NCBI RefSeq assembly: GCF_001953975.1
Contig: NZ_MBEJ01000083.1
Location: 1 to 64,000, forward strand
Source of the DNA: Mycobacterium sp. NS-7484
GTDB lineage: Bacteria; Actinomycetota; Actinomycetes; Mycobacteriales; Mycobacteriaceae
Direction: 5' to 3'
DNA length: 64,000 nucleotides
Below are positions 55,610 to 64,000 of this stretch, in pieces; the first letter of the stretch is position 1, and every line of letters starts with the position of its first letter. Below the pieces are notes generated by a model. The model did not search any database. It was not told where the DNA came from and saw only the letters and a program-made list of their open reading frames with translations. The position numbers and the translations under genes were made by a program.

Positions 55610-56392
55610 CTACGGCAGGATCGAGTCGACGTAACCGCCGTCGACCCGCAACGCCCCGCCCGTGGTGGCCGAGGCCAGCGGAGAGGCCAGGTAGGTCACC
55701 ATGTTCGCGATCTCCTCCGGCTCGATCAGCCGCTGGATCAGAGACTGCGGGCGATGCTTGATCATGAACTCGCGCTGCGCCTGCTCCCACGGCAGAGACT
55801 TGTCGACGAGCTGATAGACGAAGTCCTCGACCCCGGCAGTGTGGGTCGGCCCGGCGATCACCGAGTTCACGGTCACGCCGCTGCCCGCAGCCTCTTTGGC
55901 GAAACCGCGTGACACCGCGAGCAGCGCGGTCTTGGACACCCCGTAGTGGATCATCTCGGCCGGTGTCACGATCGCCGAGTCACTGGCGATCTGAATGGCG
56001 CGGCCCCAGCCCCGCGACGTCATCCCGGGCAGGTAGCTGCGGATAAGCCGCACTGCGGCAAGGACATTCACGTCGAAGTAGGTGCGCCACTGGTCGTCGG
56101 TGATCTCCAGCGGCGGCACGGCACCGAAGATGCCGAGATTGTTCACCAGGATGTCGACGTCGGGCAGCTGACGCAGCAGCTCAGCTGTCCCCTCCTCGGT
56201 CGAGACGTCGGCAGCCACACCGAGAACGTCGAACTCGGCCAGCTTGGAGACGGCTTCGTCGACGCGCGCCGCCGTGCGGCCGTTGACGGCCACCCGGGCA
56301 CCGGCGCGGGCCAGTTGTTCGGCGATGGCCAGCCCGATGCCCTGGGTCGAGCCGGTGACGAGCGCGGTCTTTCCGGTCAGTTCGATGTTCAC
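55610..56392 (-). CDS. Short-chain dehydrogenase/reductase
   Basis: 260 residues, classical SDR. Cofactor motif TGSTQGIGLAIAEQLARAG at about 14; NNLGIFG for NNAG; catalytic Ser in IASDSAIV, and Tyr-Lys in MIHYGVSKTALL near 148-152. An Arg in VNGRTAARVDEA suggests NADP(H). The C-terminus GGALRVDGGYVDSIL is typical. The substrate is unknown. It follows fadD2 on the same strand after about 50 nt, so a lipid or fatty-alcohol role is plausible but not shown. GTG start. Confidence 0.92.
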   Translation of the reverse strand: MNIELTGKTALVTGSTQGIGLAIAEQLARAGARVAVNGRTAARVDEAVSKLAEFDVLGVAADVSTEEGTAELLRQLPDVDILVNNLGIFGAVPPLEITDDQWRTYFDVNVLAAVRLIRSYLPGMTSRGWGRAIQIASDSAIVTPAEMIHYGVSKTALLAVSRGFAKEAAGSGVTVNSVIAGPTHTAGVEDFVYQLVDKSLPWEQAQREFMIKHRPQSLIQRLIEPEEIANMVTYLASPLASATTGGALRVDGGYVDSILP

Positions 56393-56420
56393 AAGGCTGT
56401 ACTACCACCGACGCGGGCAA

Positions 56421-56449
56421 CCTATTCCCACCTATTCCCACCTATTCCA
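56421..56449. repeat. Short 10-bp tandem repeat at the fadD2 stop codon
   Basis: CCTATTCCCA occurs twice and then once more as CCTATTCCAG, 2.9 units in all. On the coding strand each unit brings a TAG; the fadD2 stop is in the last unit read first. Slippage here would not change the protein. Confidence 0.8.
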
Positions 56450-58115
56450 GGTCGCGCAATTCGCGCTTGAGGATCTTGCCGGTCGGGTTCCGCGGCAACT
56501 CGTCGAGGAAGACCACCTCACGCGGAACCTTGTAGCGGGCCAGGTGCTCTTTGACGTAGGCCTTGATCGCGTCTTCGTCGATGCTGGCGCCCTCGACCTT
56601 CACCACGAAGGCCTTCAGTCGGGCACCCCATTCCTTGTCATCGACACCGAGCGCGGTGGCCTCGACGACCTCGGGGTGTCCGCTGATCAAATCCTCGACC
56701 TCGGCGGGGAACACGTTCTCGCCGCCGGAGACGATCATCTCGTCGTCGCGGCCGCTGACGTACAGCAGTCCGTGTTCGTCGAAATAGCCGACGTCACCTG
56801 ACGACATCATGCCGTCGATGATCTGCTTGTGCCCACCGCCGGTATATCCCTTGAACGGGAAGGTGTTTCGCACGAAAATACGGCCCACTTCACCCTGCGG
56901 AAGCTCTTTGCCGTTGTCGTCGAAGATCTTGACGGTTATGCCCTTGACCACCGGGCCGACCGTGGACGGGTTGATCGACAGATCCTGGGGCCGCGCGATG
57001 CTCGCAAATGCGATCTCGGTCGATCCGTACAGGTTGTAGATCACCGGCCCGAGGTCCTTGAGCGCGCGCGAGGCCAACTCCGCCCCGAGCTGGGATCCGG
57101 AGACGAACACGATCCGCAGCGAGGACAGGTTGGGCTTGGGCTTCATCTGCTCGAGGTGGTCGAGCATGCGCGAGAGCATCACCGGCACCACGACCATGCC
57201 GGTGACGCCGTGTTTCTCCACATCCTCGAACACCGTGGCCGGCTTGAACCGGCGGCGGAGCACCAGCGTGGTGCCCAGCATCATCGCGATGGTGGCGTGT
57301 AAGAACCCGAGCGCGTGGAACATCGGCGCCGGCAGCGCGGTCACCTCGCCGGCCTTGAACGGGACATGCGAGAGCACTCCGCCCACCGGGGCCAACGATG
57401 GCGGTGCGGCGCGGTTGGCGCCCTTGGGTGTTCCGGTGGTGCCACTCGTCAGAATGATGATCGACGGATGCTGGGAGGCCTTCGGGGCGGGCCGGCCGTT
57501 GCCGCGGGCGATGACCTCGGCCAGGGTTTCATCCGTGCTGCCGGACGGCTGCTCGGAGTCGGGGTTGACGCCCAGCGCCCGCAGCTTGCCCAGTTCCGGT
57601 TCGGCCTGTGCGACGGCACCGGTGTACTCGTCGTCGTAGATGATCACCTTCGCGCCTTCGCGCGCGGACACCTCTTTGATCTGCGGCCCGGAGAACTCGG
57701 TGTTGAGCAAGATGATCCGGGCGCCCACCCGCGCGGCCCCGTACAGCGACACCAGGAACCACCGGTGGTTGCGGGCCAGGATCGCCACCCCGTCGCCGCC
57801 GCGCACGCCCATGGTGAGCAGCTCGTGGGCCACCGCATGGGCGGCCGCATCGAGCTCACCGAACGTGAACTCGCCTTCGTCGTCGATGACGGCGACACGC
57901 TCGGGGTGACGACGCGCATTCAGGGCCGGGATCATCCCGATTTCGCCCCAGGTCCGGATGTCGGCCAGCATGGCGACCATGTGCTGCGGCGGCTCCAGCC
58001 GGAGTGCGCCGGCCTCGAACATCTTGCGCGCGTAGTGCAATTCGGCCGCGCCGCGCTCCAGATACTCCTTGGCCTTGGCCGTGAGGTTCGCCGGCAGGTC
58101 AGACAAACTAGGCAT
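56442..58115 (-). CDS. fadD2: Fatty-acyl-CoA/AMP ligase FadD2
   Basis: 557 residues, ANL superfamily. The AMP-binding motif is IIILTSGTTGTPKGANRAA at about 226, then NLYGSTEIAFASIARP, the Asp of SSGDVGYFDEHGLLYVSGRDDEMI, and the C-terminal PRNPTGKILKRELRD with the adenylation Lys. It activates fatty acids to acyl-CoA through acyl-AMP. The start MPSLSDLPANLTAKAKEYLE is chosen by family length. Order and strand match Rv0270, facing away from the polymerase gene at 58170. Confidence 0.94.
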   Translation of the reverse strand: MPSLSDLPANLTAKAKEYLERGAAELHYARKMFEAGALRLEPPQHMVAMLADIRTWGEIGMIPALNARRHPERVAVIDDEGEFTFGELDAAAHAVAHELLTMGVRGGDGVAILARNHRWFLVSLYGAARVGARIILLNTEFSGPQIKEVSAREGAKVIIYDDEYTGAVAQAEPELGKLRALGVNPDSEQPSGSTDETLAEVIARGNGRPAPKASQHPSIIILTSGTTGTPKGANRAAPPSLAPVGGVLSHVPFKAGEVTALPAPMFHALGFLHATIAMMLGTTLVLRRRFKPATVFEDVEKHGVTGMVVVPVMLSRMLDHLEQMKPKPNLSSLRIVFVSGSQLGAELASRALKDLGPVIYNLYGSTEIAFASIARPQDLSINPSTVGPVVKGITVKIFDDNGKELPQGEVGRIFVRNTFPFKGYTGGGHKQIIDGMMSSGDVGYFDEHGLLYVSGRDDEMIVSGGENVFPAEVEDLISGHPEVVEATALGVDDKEWGARLKAFVVKVEGASIDEDAIKAYVKEHLARYKVPREVVFLDELPRNPTGKILKRELRDLE

Positions 58116-58169
58116 CTGGCCACAATATGTGACGGCTATCGCGTCGGGGGCGTTAACTAGCATGTGGTC

Positions 58170-59402
58170 ATGGCCGGTGCAGTGTCGCTGGAGATCGACG
58201 GCCTCGAGGTGGCTGTGAGCCACCCCGACAAGGTCGTTTTTCCCGACGTGCACGTCACCAAGCTCGACCTGATCAACTACTACCGGTCCGTGGCCGACGG
58301 CGCGCTACGCGGGGTGTACGGCCGTCCGATGATCCTCAAACGGTTCGTCAAGGGCATCACCACCGAGGCCATCTTCCAGAAGCGGGCACCAGAGAAGCGG
58401 CCGGACTATGTCGACGTGGCCGAGCTCAAGTACCGGTCCGGCACCTCGGCCAAGGAGGCCGTGCTGCGCGATGCCGCCGGGCTGGCCTGGGCGGTGAACC
58501 TGGGTTGCGTCGACCTCAACCCGCATCCCGTGCGGGCCGAAGACCTCGACCATCCCGACGAGTTACGGGTCGACCTCGACCCGATGCCCGGCGTCGACTG
58601 GTCGCAGATCGTCGCCGTCGCCCACGTTGCGCGCGAGGTACTCGAGGACCACGGCCTGACCGCCTGGCCCAAGACGTCGGGATCGCGCGGCTTTCACATC
58701 TACGCCCGCATCCACCCGCGCTGGCCGTTCACCAAGGTGCGGTTGGCCGCCGAGACGGTGGCCCGGGCGGTGGAGCTGCGGGCACCGGACATCGCGACCG
58801 CGCGGTGGTGGAAGGAAGAACGGGGCGAACGGGTCTTCGTCGATTTCAACCAGAACGCCAAGGACCGCACGGTGGCGTCGGCCTATTCCGTACGGGCCAC
58901 CCCCGACGCCCGGGTGTCCACCCCGCTGCGTTGGGACGAGGTCGACGGCTGCCGCCCCGAGGCGTTCACCGTCGCCACCGTGCCCGACCGGTTCGCCGAG
59001 ATCGGTGACCCGTGGGAAGGCATGGACACCACGGTCGGCGCTTTGGACGGGTTGCTCGCGCTCGCAGCCGAACTCGGCCCGGCCGAGAAGGCACCCAAGG
59101 GTGCTTCCCGCGACGGTCGACGACAGTCGAGCATGCCGCTGATCGAGATCGCCAAGACCAAGACGAAGGACGAGGCGCTCGGCGCACTCGACGTCTGGCG
59201 TGAGCGTCATCCGGCGGCAGCCGCACGGCTGGAGCCCGTCGACGTCCTCCTCGACGGCATGCGTGGTCCGAGCTCGATCTGGTACCGGGTCCGGATCAAC
59301 CTGCAGCACGTGCCCGAGGCCGAGCGTCCCCCGCAGGAAGAACTCCTCGCCGACTACAACCCGTGGGAGCACTACCGCGGCGCCCAGTGGAAGCGAGGTT
59401 GA
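58170..59402 (+). CDS. LigD-type primase-polymerase (stand-alone POL domain)
   Basis: 410 residues. The archaeo-eukaryotic primase fold of LigD POL is clear: first acidic pair D-x-D in ELRVDLDPMPGVDW near 133, SGSRGFHIYARI near 172, and third acid in RVFVDFNQNAKDRTVA near 222. There is no ligase or nuclease domain and no ligD or ku gene nearby. In M. smegmatis such proteins (PolD1/PolD2) make ribonucleotide-rich gap fills; Rv0269c is the expected orthologue. The extra C-terminal 120 residues are specific to the stand-alone form. A GTG 6 nt upstream is an alternative start. Confidence 0.92.
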   Translation: MAGAVSLEIDGLEVAVSHPDKVVFPDVHVTKLDLINYYRSVADGALRGVYGRPMILKRFVKGITTEAIFQKRAPEKRPDYVDVAELKYRSGTSAKEAVLRDAAGLAWAVNLGCVDLNPHPVRAEDLDHPDELRVDLDPMPGVDWSQIVAVAHVAREVLEDHGLTAWPKTSGSRGFHIYARIHPRWPFTKVRLAAETVARAVELRAPDIATARWWKEERGERVFVDFNQNAKDRTVASAYSVRATPDARVSTPLRWDEVDGCRPEAFTVATVPDRFAEIGDPWEGMDTTVGALDGLLALAAELGPAEKAPKGASRDGRRQSSMPLIEIAKTKTKDEALGALDVWRERHPAAAARLEPVDVLLDGMRGPSSIWYRVRINLQHVPEAERPPQEELLADYNPWEHYRGAQWKRG

Positions 59403-59405
59403 GAC

Positions 59406-60140
59406 ATGCGAATCGCCCTCTTCGCGACCTGCCTGGCGGATGCGCTGTTCCCCTCGGCCGCCATCGCCACGGTGCAACTACTCGAACGCCTCGGCCACGA
59501 GGTGGTCTTTCCCGATGGTCAAACCTGTTGCGGCCAAATGCATGTCAACACCGGCTATCTGGCCGAAGCCACCGCGCTGGTGCGCAACCACGTCGAGGCC
59601 TTTGAATCCGCGAACTGCGACGCCGTGGTGGCGCCATCGGGATCGTGTGTGGGCTCGGTGCGTCACCAACACGCGATGGTGGCCCGGCGCGCGGGTGACG
59701 AAGGACTCGCCATCCGCGCCGAACAACTGGCCGCCAAGACCTTCGAGTTGTCCGAGTTACTGGTCGACGTCCTCGGTGTCGACGACGTCGGCGCCTACTA
59801 CCCGCACCGGGTCACCTATCACCCGACGTGCCACTCGCTGCGCATGCTCAGGGTGGGTGACAAGCCGCTGCGGCTGCTGCGCCATGTGCGGGGCTTGACG
59901 CTGGTGGAGTTGCCGCACGCCGACTCCTGTTGCGGCTTCGGCGGAACCTTCGCGATCAAGAACTCCGATACGTCCACGGCGATGCTGGCCGACAAGATGG
60001 CCCACATCCTGGAGACCGATGCCGAGGTGTGCAGCGCCGGGGACTCGTCGTGCCTGATGCACATCGGCGGCGGGCTGAGCCGGTTGCGCTCCGGGGTGCG
60101 CACGGTGCACCTGGCCGAGATCCTGGCGGCCGGCCCATGA
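59406..60140 (+). CDS. lutA: Lactate utilisation protein LutA (Fe-S oxidoreductase subunit)
   Basis: 244 residues with two CCG domains: QTCCGQMHVNTG near 40 and DSCCGFGGTFAIKN near 177, with spaced partner Cys in YHPTCHS and GSCVGS. These bind an Fe-S cluster or pass electrons in the cytosol. LutABC oxidises L-lactate to pyruvate in Bacillus. It starts 3 nt after the polymerase gene and overlaps lutB by 4 nt, so the three lut genes form a coupled unit, possibly on the polymerase transcript. Confidence 0.93.
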   Translation: MRIALFATCLADALFPSAAIATVQLLERLGHEVVFPDGQTCCGQMHVNTGYLAEATALVRNHVEAFESANCDAVVAPSGSCVGSVRHQHAMVARRAGDEGLAIRAEQLAAKTFELSELLVDVLGVDDVGAYYPHRVTYHPTCHSLRMLRVGDKPLRLLRHVRGLTLVELPHADSCCGFGGTFAIKNSDTSTAMLADKMAHILETDAEVCSAGDSSCLMHIGGGLSRLRSGVRTVHLAEILAAGP

Positions 60141-61600
60141 CGTTTCTCGGCACCCCCGGCGTCGGAAACCTGCGCGGCGAGGAATCATTCCCGGTCGCCG
60201 CCCGGGCCGCCCTGGCCAATTCCCAGCTGCGCCGCAACATCGGCCATGCCACCCACACGATTCGGGGCAAGCGGCTGGCCGCGATCGCCGAATGTGACGA
60301 CTGGGAGCAGCTGCGCGCCGCGGGCAGCGCGCTCAAGCAGGACGTCATGGCGCGGCTTCCCGAGTTGCTCGAGCAGTTCGAGGACAACGTCACCAAGCGT
60401 GGCGGTGTGGTGCACTGGGCCCGCGACGGCGAGGAGGCCAACCGCATCGTCGCCGATCTGATCCGCGCCACCGGATCCGATGAGGTGGTCAAGGTCAAGT
60501 CGATGGCCACCCAGGAGATCGGCCTCAACGAATACCTCCAGGCCCAGGGCATCGCCGCGTTCGAGACCGACCTGGCCGAGCTCATCGTGCAGCTCGGCCA
60601 CGACAAGCCCAGTCACATCCTGGTGCCGGCCATCCACCGCAACCGCGCCGAGATCCGGGAGATCTTCACCCGCGAGATGCCCGAGGCGGGCGAGCTCACC
60701 GACGATCCCCGCGTGCTGGCCATGGCGGCCCGAGCCCACCTACGTCGCAAGTTCCTCACCGCCGACGTCGCGATCAGCGGGGCCAATTTCGGCATTGCCG
60801 AGACCGGGACGCTGGCGGTGGTGGAGTCCGAAGGCAACGGCCGGATGTGTCTGACGCTGCCGCAGACGCTGATCACGGTGATGGGCATCGAGAAGATCGT
60901 GCCGACCTTCACCGATCTCGAGGTGTTCATGCAGCTGCTGCCGCGCTCCTCCACGGCCGAACGGATGAACCCCTACACCTCGATGTGGACCGGTGTGCAC
61001 CCCGGCGACGGGCCGCAGGAGTTCCATCTGGTCCTGTTGGACAACGGCCGCACGCAGGTGCTGGCCGACGAGGTGGGGCGCCCGGCGCTGCACTGCATCC
61101 GGTGCAGCGCATGCCTGAATGTCTGCCCGGTCTACGAACGCACCGGCGGCCACGCCTACGGGTCGGTGTACCCGGGACCGATCGGGGCGATCCTGAGTCC
61201 TCAGCTCACCGGCACCACCGGTCACGATGATCCCAACGCCAGCCTGCCGTATGCCTCTTCGCTGTGCGGGGCGTGCTTCGAAGCCTGCCCGGTCCGCATC
61301 GACATCCCGTCGATCCTTGTCCATCTGCGAGCCGAGCAGGTGGACCAAGACAGAGGAGGGTTACCCGGCGGGCAAGACCTGGCCATGAAGGCCGCAGGGT
61401 GGGCGATGGCCGGTGCGGGCCGGTTTTCACTGGCCGAGAAGGCCCTGAGTGCCGGGCGGCTGATCGCCGGGCGCGACCACCGCATCACCGCGCTGCCCTG
61501 GCCTGCCTCCAAATGGACCGCCAGCCGCGACATTCCCCAACCGCCTGCGGAGACATTCCGACAATGGTGGAGCCGCACGCATCAGGAGGGGCAAGGATGA
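60137..61600 (+). CDS. lutB: Lactate utilisation iron-sulfur protein LutB
   Basis: 487 residues. The N-terminal two thirds are the DUF162/LUD-type domain (ITVMGIEKIVPTFTDLEVFM). Two [4Fe-4S] motifs follow: CIRCSACLNVCPVYE near 322 and CGACFEACPVRIDIPS near 377. This ferredoxin-like part moves electrons from lactate oxidation. The start ATG lies in the lutA stop (ATGA), and its own stop overlaps the lutC ATG in the same way. A tail of about 90 residues follows the clusters. Confidence 0.95.
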   Translation: MTFLGTPGVGNLRGEESFPVAARAALANSQLRRNIGHATHTIRGKRLAAIAECDDWEQLRAAGSALKQDVMARLPELLEQFEDNVTKRGGVVHWARDGEEANRIVADLIRATGSDEVVKVKSMATQEIGLNEYLQAQGIAAFETDLAELIVQLGHDKPSHILVPAIHRNRAEIREIFTREMPEAGELTDDPRVLAMAARAHLRRKFLTADVAISGANFGIAETGTLAVVESEGNGRMCLTLPQTLITVMGIEKIVPTFTDLEVFMQLLPRSSTAERMNPYTSMWTGVHPGDGPQEFHLVLLDNGRTQVLADEVGRPALHCIRCSACLNVCPVYERTGGHAYGSVYPGPIGAILSPQLTGTTGHDDPNASLPYASSLCGACFEACPVRIDIPSILVHLRAEQVDQDRGGLPGGQDLAMKAAGWAMAGAGRFSLAEKALSAGRLIAGRDHRITALPWPASKWTASRDIPQPPAETFRQWWSRTHQEGQG

Positions 61601-62217
61601 CCGGCCCGACGCCTGAAGCCAAGGCTGCGGTGCTGGGACGGATCCGGGCCGCCCTGGCGTCCGCGCCACCGCAGCCGGTGCGGGTTCCACGTGACTACCA
61701 CCGCGAGCCGCTGACCGGCCCGGGCAACATCGAACGGTTCGCTGAAGCAGTCGCCGAGTATCGGGCCCGGGTACACCGCATCGAGCCGGAGGCGATCGCG
61801 TCGACGGTCCGCGCACTGGTCGGCCCGGAAGCCACCGTGGTCATCCCCGCCGATCTGCCACCCGAGTGGGTCTCGGGACTGACGACGGTCCTCGACGAGC
61901 CGACGCTGGGCGTCGCCGACCTCGACCGCGCCGATGCAGTGCTGACCGGATGTGCGCTCGGCATCGCCGCGACCGGCACGATCGTGCTCGACGCCGGCCC
62001 CACCCAAGGACGGCGGGCACTGACCCTGGTGCCAGACCACCACCTCTGTGTGGTGCGGGCCGATCAGATCGTGGACACCGTGCCGCAGGCGTTCGCCGGG
62101 CTGGCGCCGACGCGGCCCCTGACCTTCATCTCCGGCCCCAGCGCCACCAGCGACATCGAACTGCAGCGGGTAGAAGGCGTCCACGGACCTCGAACCCTCG
62201 ACGTCCTGATCGTGTGA
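61597..62217 (+). CDS. lutC: Lactate utilisation protein LutC
   Basis: 206 residues, LUD (DUF162) domain. Motifs: AVLGRIRAALA, ADAVLTGCALGIAATGTIVL, LTLVPDHHLCVVRADQIVDT and FISGPSATSDIELQRVEGVH, the last being the LutC/YkgG signature. It completes the LutABC lactate dehydrogenase complex. AGGAGGGG lies upstream and the ATG overlaps the lutB stop. No GntR/LldR-type regulator or lactate permease gene is adjacent. Confidence 0.94.
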   Translation: MTGPTPEAKAAVLGRIRAALASAPPQPVRVPRDYHREPLTGPGNIERFAEAVAEYRARVHRIEPEAIASTVRALVGPEATVVIPADLPPEWVSGLTTVLDEPTLGVADLDRADAVLTGCALGIAATGTIVLDAGPTQGRRALTLVPDHHLCVVRADQIVDTVPQAFAGLAPTRPLTFISGPSATSDIELQRVEGVHGPRTLDVLIV

Positions 62218-62364
62218 ACCTTACCGACGAGTAAGCCCGGAAGGGTTCTTAGCAAAGTATTAACGCTGCCCACCCAGCCGCCTTAGATTGCCCGCATAAC
62301 TTTGGGGACAGGTTGACGCGACGGAGCTCAGCCAGAGCTCAGGAAAGAAGGCGGGAGGCTGATC

Positions 62365-62814
62365 ATGACATTCACGAACAACACCCCGGCAATGGATCGA
62401 CACTTTCGGTACGGAAACTCGGCAGTCATCTGCGAGGGCGCATCGATGCGCGCGGTATGCCGCCAGCTGGCGACAGTGGTGACCGTCAAGGGAGATATCG
62501 ACAGCAACAACATCGACCAGATCGCGTCGTATGCAAATCGGTTCATCCTCGCGGAGAAGCCGTTGGCACTCGACCTGAGTGGCGTGAACAGCTTTGCCCC
62601 GCAGGCGATCTCGCTGTTCTACGACATCGATGAAAGGTGCGGCACGCTCGGCGTGGACTGGTCGGTGGTCGCCAGCCAGCCGGTCGTCACCGAGATTCGT
62701 CGCCAGCAGGTGGGCGTCCCGCTCAGCTCGTCGGTGCCAGAAGCCCTGCATCACTTCGCCGAAGGCAACACGGCACGCCGCCGGTTGCTCCCCCTGCTTA
62801 TCAAGAGCGCCTGA
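62365..62814 (+). CDS. STAS-domain protein (anti-sigma-factor-antagonist-like)
   Basis: 149 residues. A STAS fold is suggested by VVTVKGDIDSNNIDQIASYA, LALDLSGVNSFAPQAISLFY and VDWSVVASQPVVTEIRRQQV. In the DLSGVNSFAPQ motif the phosphorylatable Ser/Thr is represented by Ser around residue 75. Such proteins may bind anti-sigma kinases or act as stress-regulatory partners; no kinase or sigma gene is adjacent. GGGAGG lies 6 nt before the ATG. The A/T-rich stretch 62236-62300 upstream probably holds its promoter. Confidence 0.8.
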   Translation: MTFTNNTPAMDRHFRYGNSAVICEGASMRAVCRQLATVVTVKGDIDSNNIDQIASYANRFILAEKPLALDLSGVNSFAPQAISLFYDIDERCGTLGVDWSVVASQPVVTEIRRQQVGVPLSSSVPEALHHFAEGNTARRRLLPLLIKSA

Positions 62815-62830
62815 CAGAAAGGCCGATGCA

Positions 62831-62896
62831 ATGTTGATCGATGTCCGCTGGTTGACCCGCCTGCTTCGCCATCGCCACCGGGCGGTGCACATGTAG
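62831..62896 (+). CDS. Possible 21-aa basic peptide
   Basis: MLIDVRWLTRLLRHRHRAVH plus a final Met, stop TAG. GAAAGG is 8 nt before the ATG, and the frame lies 16 nt after the STAS stop and before a terminator. The LTRLLRHRHRAV segment is reminiscent of actinobacterial leader peptides with His/Arg runs, but no gene follows on this strand for it to regulate. It may be a real small protein or chance. Confidence 0.35.
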   Translation: MLIDVRWLTRLLRHRHRAVHM

Positions 62897-62915
62897 CCCT
62901 TGCTACACCCGAATA

Positions 62916-62956
62916 AACGAGATGGCTGCCACACCTGGTGTGGCAGCCATCTCGTT
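62916..62956. terminator. Perfect 20-bp-arm hairpin between convergent genes
   Basis: AACGAGATGGCTGCCACACC and its exact complement flank a single T. It ends in TTCTTAATTTGG on the plus strand. It stands between the STAS region and the DUF1254 gene and should terminate transcription from both sides. Confidence 0.85.
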
Positions 62957-62986
62957 CTTAATTTGGCAAATTTCCGGCAAGCCCCG

Positions 62987-64000
62987 TCAGGGGACCTTCT
63001 TGATGGCCGGTGGCTTCCACGTCCCGTCGATGATCGACGGCGCGGTTTCCCTCGGCCAGTACAGGCGCAGCATGAGGTTGAACTTGCCGGCCGGCGCGGG
63101 CAGCCAGTTGGCTTCCTTTTGTGGGCCGGGGTTGTCGTGCTGCAGGTAGAGATCGACGGAACCGTCCGGGTTGGTGACGAAGGCGTTCCGTTGGCTCAAC
63201 GTGTAGCGGTCGAGCGGGTTATCGACGAAGAAGAAACCCTCGTCGTACATGGTCAGTGACCAGAACCCATCGACAGGCGGGAACTGGCCCTTGTCGAAGT
63301 GCACGGTGTACTTGTCGGCGCCGTCGTAGGCCTGCCCATCGGCGTCGGTCTCCGAGGTCGGGTAGACCGCATCCTGTGGCCGGTTGGCGCCAAGACCGAC
63401 ATAGGTGATGAGTGCGCGCTGCAGGTAGTCGGTGCCGTACTCACCGGTCTGTGTGGTGAACCGCCAGCCGTTGACGTCCTCCAACTCGTTGAAGCGGGAC
63501 ATGATCTTCGCGGCGCCGTCCTTGGGCACCGACTGCAGAGCCGCGGCGACATCGGAACCGAGCTTGTTCAGCTCGAACTTCTCCCCCGCGACGATGCCGA
63601 GTTTGGCCATCTTGTCCACGATGGGTTTGTCCGCCTCGGTGGGCGGGTTGTCCTTCATCAAGGTGGCCACCAGGTTGAAGTAGTCCTCGGTGCTGAGGTT
63701 GTTGACCTGATCGCGGACCGGGGTCTTCATGTCGATTGCCGGATCGACCTTGCCGGCCGGTGGCGTGTAGGGCTTGCCGTACGAGCTGAGCGGCACCAGC
63801 GAGATCTCGTCCTGCAGTTTGTGTACAGCGGCGTAGTCCTCGGGTGTGCCATCGCAGTAGATGCGTCCCAGCAACCACACCGTCGAGGTAGGCGACTTGT
63901 ACTCCGTCACGCCCGGCGGCAGCGTGCCCTTCCAACCGGGCCCGGTGATGGCGTAGGTCTGCGGACCGGTGCCCGTAGTGCGCTTCCCGGGAACCTCGAA
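62987..64000 (-). CDS. DUF1254/DUF1214-family protein, 5' end outside the window
   Basis: 338 codons are visible; the frame runs open to the window edge, so the N-terminus is missing. The DUF1254 end is seen in WLLGRIYCDGTPEDYAAVHK and LQDEISLVPLSSYGK. The DUF1214 part follows: YLQRALITYVGLGANRPQDA, DKYTVHFDKGQFPPVDGFWS, LTMYDEGFFFVDNPLDRYTL and LMLRLYWPRETAPSIIDGTW. Members are usually secreted or periplasmic beta-rich proteins of unknown activity. A signal peptide cannot be checked here. Confidence 0.92.
   Translation of the reverse strand, partial: FEVPGKRTTGTGPQTYAITGPGWKGTLPPGVTEYKSPTSTVWLLGRIYCDGTPEDYAAVHKLQDEISLVPLSSYGKPYTPPAGKVDPAIDMKTPVRDQVNNLSTEDYFNLVATLMKDNPPTEADKPIVDKMAKLGIVAGEKFELNKLGSDVAAALQSVPKDGAAKIMSRFNELEDVNGWRFTTQTGEYGTDYLQRALITYVGLGANRPQDAVYPTSETDADGQAYDGADKYTVHFDKGQFPPVDGFWSLTMYDEGFFFVDNPLDRYTLSQRNAFVTNPDGSVDLYLQHDNPGPQKEANWLPAPAGKFNLMLRLYWPRETAPSIIDGTWKPPAIKKVP

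Overview
The window is a high-GC chromosomal segment of a mycobacterium, most likely a rapidly growing Mycolicibacterium. The evidence is a complete ESX-3 type VII secretion locus with PE/PPE and EsxG/H genes, mycobacterial lipid genes (FadD2, FadE6, Stf0) and frequent GTG starts. From remembered gene order it matches the M. tuberculosis Rv0321-to-Rv0269c region, read in that direction, with several insertions. The first 59 bases are not genomic. They are Illumina Nextera/P5 adapter left on the contig end, and they truncate the first gene.

Layout. 1-5 kb: a contig-end-truncated membrane protein with a Pro-rich tail, an ammonium transporter, three 92-bp tandem palindromic repeats, dCTP deaminase and a paralogue of the first gene. 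5-8 kb: tRNA-Gly(CCC) followed by an MmpS-like gene, a frameshifted integrase remnant, a MarR regulator with a DinB/MDMPI-type protein, and a 38-aa membrane peptide. 8-15 kb: a membrane protein, an exported M15-like protein, then phnF and the phnDCE-alcohol dehydrogenase operon with two PhnF operators. 15-29 kb: secreted GH16 glucanase, cupin, an Hsp70-like Thr-rich membrane protein, FAD/Rieske oxidoreductase, L,D-transpeptidase-like protein, two PAP2 proteins (one fused to a diacylglycerol kinase domain), sulfatase plus trehalose sulfotransferase Stf0, tam, amidohydrolase and an alpha/beta hydrolase. 29-44 kb: ESX-3 (eccA3-B3-C3-PE5-PPE4-esxG-esxH-espG3-eccD3-mycP3-eccE3), transcribed leftward from a region with two IdeR-like iron boxes. 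44-64 kb: methyltransferases, vapBC, MpaB-type oxygenase and TetR pairs, glyoxalase, hydroxyacid dehydrogenase, FadE6, FadD2, a LigD-type primase/polymerase, lutABC, a STAS protein and a DUF1254/DUF1214 protein cut by the window end.

Working together. ESX-3 genes are translationally coupled, with many ATGA or TGATG overlaps, and probably iron controlled for siderophore-dependent iron uptake. The phn genes form a phosphate/phosphonate uptake unit under PhnF. Sulfatase and Stf0 sit side by side and could set trehalose sulfation. LutA-B-C overlap by 4 nt each and would oxidise lactate. The less ordinary observations are three ASKHA-fold-like membrane proteins with low-complexity tails, a dispersed palindromic repeat family, an amber codon just before the conserved last strand of a methyltransferase, and a diacylglycerol-kinase domain whose signature Asp is Val.
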